Shown: piece by piece, positions 58,719 to 64,000 of the stretch | How the letters are laid out: the number at the start of each line of letters is the position of its first letter | How positions within the stretch are numbered: position 1 is the first letter of the stretch | Assembly (NCBI RefSeq): GCF_051020515.1 | Contig: NZ_CP194857.1 | Location: 310,001-374,000, forward strand | Origin: CALKWS01 sp051020515 | GTDB taxonomy: Bacteria > Actinomycetota > Actinomycetes > Actinomycetales > Beutenbergiaceae | Length of the DNA stretch: 64,000 nucleotides | Direction: 5' to 3' | The notes under the pieces: generated by a model | What the model was told of the DNA's origin: nothing | What the model saw: only the letters and a program-made list of their open reading frames with translations | Databases searched by the model: none | Position numbers and translations under genes: made by a program

Positions 58719-60931
58719 TCACGGTGTGCGGTAGATCCCGATCCGATCGCTTCCGTTGCCATTCCAATCACCCGCGATCGGCAGGTCCGAAGCAAGTCCA
58801 TAGGTCTGCACCGCGCTAGCTCCCCCACCGAACGTGTTTCGGAAGTAAAAGGTCGTCCCACGCCGTATGGCGAACGTATCCCGCCCATTGCTATTCCAGT
58901 CCCCGACCAAGATGTCGTCGCTTGACTGACCGTAGTTCGTGATGATTTGGTCTGCCGTCGCTCCACCGAAAGTGTTGCGCAAGTAGAAGGTGCCACCGCG
59001 CCGGATCGCAAACGTATCCCGTCCGTTACCATTCCAGTCTCCGACCAGAAGTCTGTCATTCATTCGCGCGTCCGTAATTGCTGAGGACTTGGGATGCTGA
59101 ACCCCCGAATGTATTTCGGATATAGATGACGCCAGCCCGTCGAAGTGCGAAGGTATCCCGGCCATCACCGTTCCAGTCTCCTACAAAGAGCTCGTCGCTC
59201 GCCCGTCCATATGTGAAAACCTGGTCGGGAGATGAATATGAGTTGGAATTGTTGATGGAGATTCGATTGCCGACACGCACCGCCGGCGTGTCTATCCCGT
59301 CTCCGTTCCAGTCCCCCACAAATACTTGCGCGTTGCGGGCGCCGAAGTAGTATGAGTAGTTCGCTGATCCGGTGAAAGTATTGTTGAGCCGATACAAGGT
59401 CGGCATCTTCGTTCGAACGAGGTTGCGAATTGTGCCCAGTTGGTTCTGGATCCGGCCGGGACAGGTGGTGTTTGATACATCACGGTGTCCGAAGATGCGA
59501 GGAAGGTTCTGTCCTGCTGGTCTCGTGGGGCTACCAGGCGAAATCATGCCGCTTCGCGTATCGACCGCGATGCCGGCCCTGCTGAATTGCCACGCTATGA
59601 CGTTCGCCATGGAGTTCAATACGGTCGATGAGGCATTCATAGAACTGTAGTTACCCATCACCGATATTCCGAGAGTTCCGTTGTTGAAACCCAATGCGTG
59701 GGCGCCCTGCGTCATTTGGCCCGGCTGCGCGGTTCGCGATCCGGTACGTCCTTCGTAGATGCGACCAAAGCGGTCGACGAGGAAGTTGTAGCCGATGTCT
59801 CCCCAACCATTCCCATCTCGTTGGGTGGCATGGTAGACGTATATGCCCCGCACCACTCCCGGGGCCTGTGCCTGTGTGTAGTTGTTGGTGCCGGCAGTGT
59901 GGTGGACGACAGCAGCGCGTAGGGCCCGAGGCTGCGGTGTCCACCGCATTAAGGATTCGTCGGCGCCCCACTGAGCACGCGTCTGAATGGCGGGCTCGGG
60001 CAGATTGGGGGACATGGGCCGAAGGCCGCTCGTTGTCAATTGGGGGACAAGCGAGGACCCCCGTTACACCCGACCCGGCGAGACCACCGCCGCCGCTACC
60101 GCCCTCAACCTCCTGCCCTTCGTCACGGTCGGCGCCGCCCCCCTCGTCGACGCCGTCCTCCTGGTTGACGTCGTCGTCCTGGGTGGTGGCGTCGTCCTGG
60201 GTGGTGGCGTCGTCGCCCTGGCTGGCGTCCTCGTCCTGGCTTCCGCCCTCCTCCTGGTCGACGTCGCCGTCCCGGTTGGCATCTTCGTCCCGGTTAAACT
60301 CCACGTCCTGAGGAGCGTCAACCAACGACTCATCGAACTCGACGGTGAGGTCTTGGTCGGGTTCACTCTGCGGCCTGTCGCCTGGGGAGTCGTATACCTC
60401 GAGATCGTGCCCATCGGCGTCGGCTGGGATGAGATGCAATCGAAGGTTCGAGGGAATTCGCGCCGCATCGCCCAAGACCTGTGCCTGGACTCCTACGGCA
60501 CCTCCTGTGATGAACGGATCCGTGCCGCTCGCTGGCGATCCGTCGAGTCCGCCGTCCGCATCAACCTCGAGCCACTCCGACCAGGTGTCTCCCTCGAGCA
60601 CGCGTAGGAAGATGTACGTGTCGTCCGTCAAGGGCGTATCCGGGTCCCAGGTTAGGCCCGCAACGACGAACTCCTCGGTCTCGGTGGGAGTTGTGAGGAT
60701 TGCGGGAAGATCGTCCGCCAGAGCACTGCTGCTCGCTTGACTGCTCTCCGCTCGTCCAGCCTCAGCGGCCGGCGTAAGATCGCCCGATTGGTCGGTCAGG
60801 GATACCACTGTGACAACGTCACTTCCCCGGCCGGATCCACTCCCCGATCCCGAACTGTCGGTCGGCGAAATCCCCATTGCGAGCAAAGTCGCCGCCATGG
60901 CTGCGCCTACGGCGGTTTGGATCCCCGTCAT
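58719..60931 (-). CDS. Secreted N-acetylmuramoyl-L-alanine amidase with C-terminal VCBS/FG-GAP-like repeats (two frameshifts)
   Basis: About 735 aa after repair. It has a signal-peptide-like N-terminus (MTGIQTAVGAAMAATLLA), a beta-rich region, a highly acidic low-complexity linker, then an amidase_2/PGRP domain with zinc ligands in VVHHTAGTN, GHRDVSNTTCPG, and five C-terminal repeats of about 50 aa around VGDWNGDGRDTFA. The breaks are an extra G in the run at 60058-60062 (repaired VTGSSLVPQL) and a duplicated AATG at 59057-59064 (repaired YGRANDRLLVGDWN). It cleaves the peptidoglycan stem from muramic acid. Its place in the cluster suggests a role in wall-glycan turnover or attachment. Confidence 0.85.
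60173..60208 (-). repeat. 18-bp tandem repeat, 2 perfect copies
   Basis: Two perfect 18-bp copies encode repeated Asp-Asp-Ala-Thr-Thr-Gln units in the acidic linker of the amidase. Confidence 0.9.
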
Positions 60932-61013
60932 GCCTCTCCCTCAAATCGAACTGCAGGCGGCTCCATATTGGCCTGCCCATGGCGCCACCCGCTCCTGCCA
61001 CGCCGTGGCAGCC

Positions 61014-61784
61014 CTATTTGGAATGACCATCGCCTCCAGAGTGGCCATCGCCGCTCTCTCCGGATGCCAAGCCGGCGGATCCAGCAGCCGCAGCCTTATC
61101 GCGCAGGAAGTGCGACAGGACAAAGAGAAGGATCAGTGTCATCGCGACGAGTTCACCACCGGACTCGAGCATGACGAGAGTTGCGAGGTAGATCCAGTCA
61201 AGGCCATCGCGCACCATGATGTAGACCATGTCGAGGCCCACCGCGAAGGCCACCAGAATCAGAACCAGACCTGCCAAGTTCCACGAATTCCGTCGCGCCT
61301 CGCTCGAACTGGCTCTGTGTGTAACGACAAGAAGCACCAGGGGCACGAGGCCGAGCGCGGCCCACGTGAGGAGTTCACCGACGTCGTCCGGACGCAGCCC
61401 CATCGGCGCTGGCAGATCGAACGTCGTGCGCAGGTACCGCGAGCCTCGTTCATGTAACTCAGCCAGGTCGTCGACCGCCATCACAACGAACAGCAGAGCC
61501 CATGCACTGTAGACGGACGCTTGAGTCCTTCGGCGTGTCAGGATCAGAAGGAGTACCGCAGCCGCAACCAACTGGGTCGCTCCGAGGATCTCAAGGAAAC
61601 TGCGATCCTGTTCTCCGTGCCAGCGCCAGTAAGAGAAGAAGCCAAGCGCGTCGTATCTTCGCGCTGCAATGTGCGCGACGAAGCCCAGCATGAGGGCCAG
61701 GTCGATGAGAGAGAGTGTGATCGCCCAGATCCAGATCGTGCGCGGTACTGGCCTTGCGCGCTGCGCCCGTCGAGATCGGTCCAT
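61014..61784 (-). CDS. Multi-spanning membrane protein, function unknown
   Basis: 256 aa from ATG 61784, with about six hydrophobic segments. A loop has VMAVDDLAELHERGSRYL, acidic and His-containing, and the C-terminal tail is Gly/His/Ser-rich (GDGHSGGDGHSK), possibly metal-binding. No family recognised. It lies 82 bp before the amidase gene on the same strand, in the surface-glycan cluster. Confidence 0.7.
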   Translation of the reverse strand: MDRSRRAQRARPVPRTIWIWAITLSLIDLALMLGFVAHIAARRYDALGFFSYWRWHGEQDRSFLEILGATQLVAAAVLLLILTRRRTQASVYSAWALLFVVMAVDDLAELHERGSRYLRTTFDLPAPMGLRPDDVGELLTWAALGLVPLVLLVVTHRASSSEARRNSWNLAGLVLILVAFAVGLDMVYIMVRDGLDWIYLATLVMLESGGELVAMTLILLFVLSHFLRDKAAAAGSAGLASGESGDGHSGGDGHSK

Positions 61785-61807
61785 GTCCGCATTATGCGCC
61801 TGCACCG

Positions 61808-63622
61808 TTAGCCCTGCGTGAGGAATGGCGCCCCTCGGGCCGGCACTGTCACGATCACGCCTGTGGGCACATCCCGGCCATCGGTCTGTAACGACAGACG
61901 GTACTCCCCCGGGATGCGTCGAAATTTCGCCACCAGTCGCGCGCCGCGGTTGTCAGCCACGATCGAACCGGTGAACTCCTCCATGGAGTGAAGTCGCACG
62001 GAGGAGTTGATTCTTGACTCGCCCTCGATGTGAACCCCACGAAGGGGGACATCCACTTCGATCGTTCGGCGTCGCAGACCTTTGGCGACAGCGTGTCCTT
62101 CGACCACTGCTAGATCCGCCGAACCGGCAATACTGCGCGTTGCTTGGTCAAAGTCGACACTGAGCATCCCGCGCTTGTTCCGGTACGAGATCATGGCGTG
62201 CCCGTTGACCAAAGCAACCTGCGGAGTGGAGTCGGTCCGCAAGCCGCGCTGGCTAATGGCATCGAAGAGCTGGTTGCGAGCAGTGAAGTCCCACGTGGGT
62301 TCTGCTAGTTCAGAGCCGAGCGCACCTGTGGATCGTCGAAGGCGCGCAGTCGCTCGGACCGTCACCAACGCCCTTTCGTCGTCCTGCTCTTGGAGTTCGA
62401 CGACTTGCTCCGTCGGCAGCATCCAACTAACCAGGCTAGCGCGCCCCCGAATTCCAATCTCGGTGCTTGCGGTTCGAACCTCTTCGGTGACATCGAGGAG
62501 GTCGCTCGGGAGCAGTTCGGTGATTTCGGAAGGGACGTCGAGGTACACACGATCCCCATGAGCGCGCAACCGTCCGGGCAATCCAGAGTCCCATCGGGTG
62601 AGGGTCTCTATAGCCAAGTAGTCGTCTTCCCACCGGACCGAGCGCGTGGTTGTCAGCCCGACGTTGCTTGTGTCGAGTTGAACCAGCCGTTCGACCGCGG
62701 ACCAGTGACCTTCGCGTGCGAGCCGTACACGAGCCTGCAACCTCTGAGGCAACGCCGCATCGTAATCCTCGTTGAGGACCTTGAAGATCTCAGCCAGATG
62801 CACCCGCCGCTCGTCGCTGGTACGCGCAACGTCCACGTCGATCGCCGTAGCGACCCTATGGCGAAACTGGTAGGCGAGCATCTGATGCCTCTGAAGTGAC
62901 CGAGCCGGGCCATCCAAGCGTTCCACGGTATATTCGATGATGCGACGCACTCCTCGCCAATACTCCACAGGGTCGTCTCGGTAGGTACTGGAGGCTGTCT
63001 CACGATCGCGGATCCACCGATAAAAGGGTGTATCCGCGAGTACCGAGACTACCTCAGCGTGCCGGGAAACATCGATATTGAAGTAGACGTCCTCCCAAAG
63101 TACGCGCGCACCCTCTGGAAAGCGGATCCCGTGCTCGTTCAAGAAGCCGCGACGATATAACTTATGTGGATTTGTCGGCAAGAGCGGATGACGTTCGGTC
63201 TGACCGACGATATTGCCGGCATTCCTAGAATAAGATTCGATCGCCCACTTGGGCTGGTCCGTTCGGACTTCCTTGCCGTTTACCACGTCCGCCTTGTTTC
63301 GTGCAGCAATCTCATATGCCCGCTCCAAAGCCTGTGGGTACAGCGCGTCGTCATGATCCATGAACAGGACATACTCGCCCCGCGCCAACGTCAATCCCAC
63401 ATTTCGGGGACGGCTCGGCCAGCCGGAGTGTCCAATGCGTTCAGTGCGCACGTTGCTGCGCTCAGCCGCCATCGCCTCGAGTCGCTGGTACGTGCCGTCG
63501 GGTGATCCGTCGTCCACATAGATGACCTCGAAGTCACTTGCCGGCATCGTTTGCTCGTCAAGCGACCTCACTACACTTAGTAGGCTATCCCCAGACTCAT
63601 AGGTCGGAACGATGATGCTCAC
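61808..63622 (-). CDS. Family-2 glycosyltransferase, teichoic-acid type (TarP-like layout)
   Basis: About 604 aa. The GT-A domain has VSIIVPTYESGDSLLSVV, YVDDGSPDGTY and the metal-binding MDHDDALYP. A long C-terminal region (about 330-600) is beta-rich, like the oligomerisation part of TarP/TarS-type poly-ribitol-phosphate glycosyltransferases. GTG 63622 (MSIIVPTYE) is used; TTG 63652 or 63664 are possible longer starts. It directly follows the TarI/IspD-like gene, supporting a polyol-phosphate wall-polymer role. Confidence 0.78.
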   Translation of the reverse strand: MSIIVPTYESGDSLLSVVRSLDEQTMPASDFEVIYVDDGSPDGTYQRLEAMAAERSNVRTERIGHSGWPSRPRNVGLTLARGEYVLFMDHDDALYPQALERAYEIAARNKADVVNGKEVRTDQPKWAIESYSRNAGNIVGQTERHPLLPTNPHKLYRRGFLNEHGIRFPEGARVLWEDVYFNIDVSRHAEVVSVLADTPFYRWIRDRETASSTYRDDPVEYWRGVRRIIEYTVERLDGPARSLQRHQMLAYQFRHRVATAIDVDVARTSDERRVHLAEIFKVLNEDYDAALPQRLQARVRLAREGHWSAVERLVQLDTSNVGLTTTRSVRWEDDYLAIETLTRWDSGLPGRLRAHGDRVYLDVPSEITELLPSDLLDVTEEVRTASTEIGIRGRASLVSWMLPTEQVVELQEQDDERALVTVRATARLRRSTGALGSELAEPTWDFTARNQLFDAISQRGLRTDSTPQVALVNGHAMISYRNKRGMLSVDFDQATRSIAGSADLAVVEGHAVAKGLRRRTIEVDVPLRGVHIEGESRINSSVRLHSMEEFTGSIVADNRGARLVAKFRRIPGEYRLSLQTDGRDVPTGVIVTVPARGAPFLTQG

Positions 63623-63654
63623 CTTGACCGGTTGGTCACCCCGGGCGTTCAAGA

Positions 63655-64000
63655 TTAGCCCCAATCCCCCTGCGCCATGATCTGGTCAGCGATGACCAAG
63701 TCGGTCCTAGTCGTGATCTTGATGTTGTAGTCTTCCCCGTGGATGATTTTCACCTTGTGCCCGGTGAACTCAGCCACAAGGTCGGCGTCATCGCTGACTC
63801 GTGCGTACCCCGATTCAAGTGCCTTCGCGTACGCCTCTTCAAGCAAATCACGCCGGAATACCTGCGGAGTCTGGCCCAGCCAACTGTGCGAGCGATCCAG
63901 GCTCCCGGTCACGTACTCGTCGTCGTCGACGAGTTTGAGTTGGACCACCGTCGGCGTACCGAGCATAGCGGCGCCATGAGTGACCCCGGCCTCTAATGCT
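63655..64000 (-). CDS. TarI/IspD-family cytidylyltransferase (5' part outside window)
   Basis: The C-terminal 115 residues run to the right edge in an open frame (ALEAGVTHGAAMLGTPTVV, SLDRSHSWLGQTPQVFRRD, ITTRTDLVIAD). This is the end of the IspD/TarI fold: TPQVFR and TTRTDLVIA are family hallmarks. Next to a teichoic-type glycosyltransferase, D-ribitol-5-phosphate cytidylyltransferase (TarI) is favoured over IspD; IspD cannot be excluded without the N-terminus. Confidence 0.78.
   Translation of the reverse strand, partial: ALEAGVTHGAAMLGTPTVVQLKLVDDDEYVTGSLDRSHSWLGQTPQVFRRDLLEEAYAKALESGYARVSDDADLVAEFTGHKVKIIHGEDYNIKITTRTDLVIADQIMAQGDWG

Noticed and set aside
10053..60062. Programmed ribosomal frameshifting as the cause of the many frame breaks
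   Set aside because: Breaks occur in both directions, include +2 and +4 changes, affect unrelated genes and lack a common slippery heptamer with a downstream structure.

Overview
The window is high-GC DNA from an actinobacterium, probably of the order Micrococcales. The evidence is the GC-rich third codon positions, the MetP/MetS transporter pair, the DUF1918 protein, the fused RmlC-RmlD enzyme and the FIMAH-type domains on secreted proteins. The species cannot be fixed from the sequence alone. I saw no rRNA, tRNA, CRISPR array or prophage.

Region 1 (1-30.3 kb) looks like a polysaccharide uptake and degradation locus. A plus-strand operon encodes a family-5 solute-binding lipoprotein (cut by the window edge), two permeases, a fused double ATPase, a second binding lipoprotein and a heparinase II/III-type lyase. 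It converges, at a strong shared terminator, on a minus-strand operon encoding a Tat-exported protein of unknown activity and two paralogous secreted proteins (carbohydrate-binding-like domain, beta-propeller, FIMAH-like C-terminus). Next come two DegT-type aminotransferases, an AGE-family epimerase, three Gfo/Idh/MocA oxidoreductases around a pair of LacI-type operators, a second copy of the Tat protein, an NAD-dependent epimerase split by an IS256-family element, and a DapA-family aldolase. The proposed flow is extracellular cleavage, ABC import, then cytoplasmic epimerisation, oxidation and aldol cleavage. The substrate is unknown; uronic-acid or amino-sugar glycans are the best guess.

Region 2 (30.3-45.8 kb) is ordinary chromosome: two MFS exporters, RecQ, a DUF5107/TPR protein, an HxlR regulator with a divergent dehydrogenase, an SDR-DUF2867 protein, an asparagine-synthetase-like PP-loop protein, a HhH-GPD repair protein, DUF1918, and a sodium-coupled transporter with its tiny MetS partner.

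Region 3 (45.8-64 kb) is a surface-glycan cluster: mannose-6-phosphate isomerase, two DUF2142 membrane proteins, a pyruvyl transferase-like protein, a flippase-like membrane protein, a nitroreductase, two family-2 glycosyltransferases, RmlA/RmlB/RmlC-D for dTDP-rhamnose, a secreted amidase with repeats, and a TarI/IspD-like cytidylyltransferase at the right edge. Much of it is visibly less GC-rich than regions 1 and 2, except the rmlB-rmlCD block.

A striking window-wide property is that 14 of about 46 genes carry a small frameshift (16 in total), mostly one base gained or lost in a G or C run. Nearly all are otherwise intact, so uncorrected sequencing error is the simplest explanation. Three of the events are 2- or 4-bp tandem duplications, which look more biological. 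These genes are listed as single reconstructed entries with the break position given.
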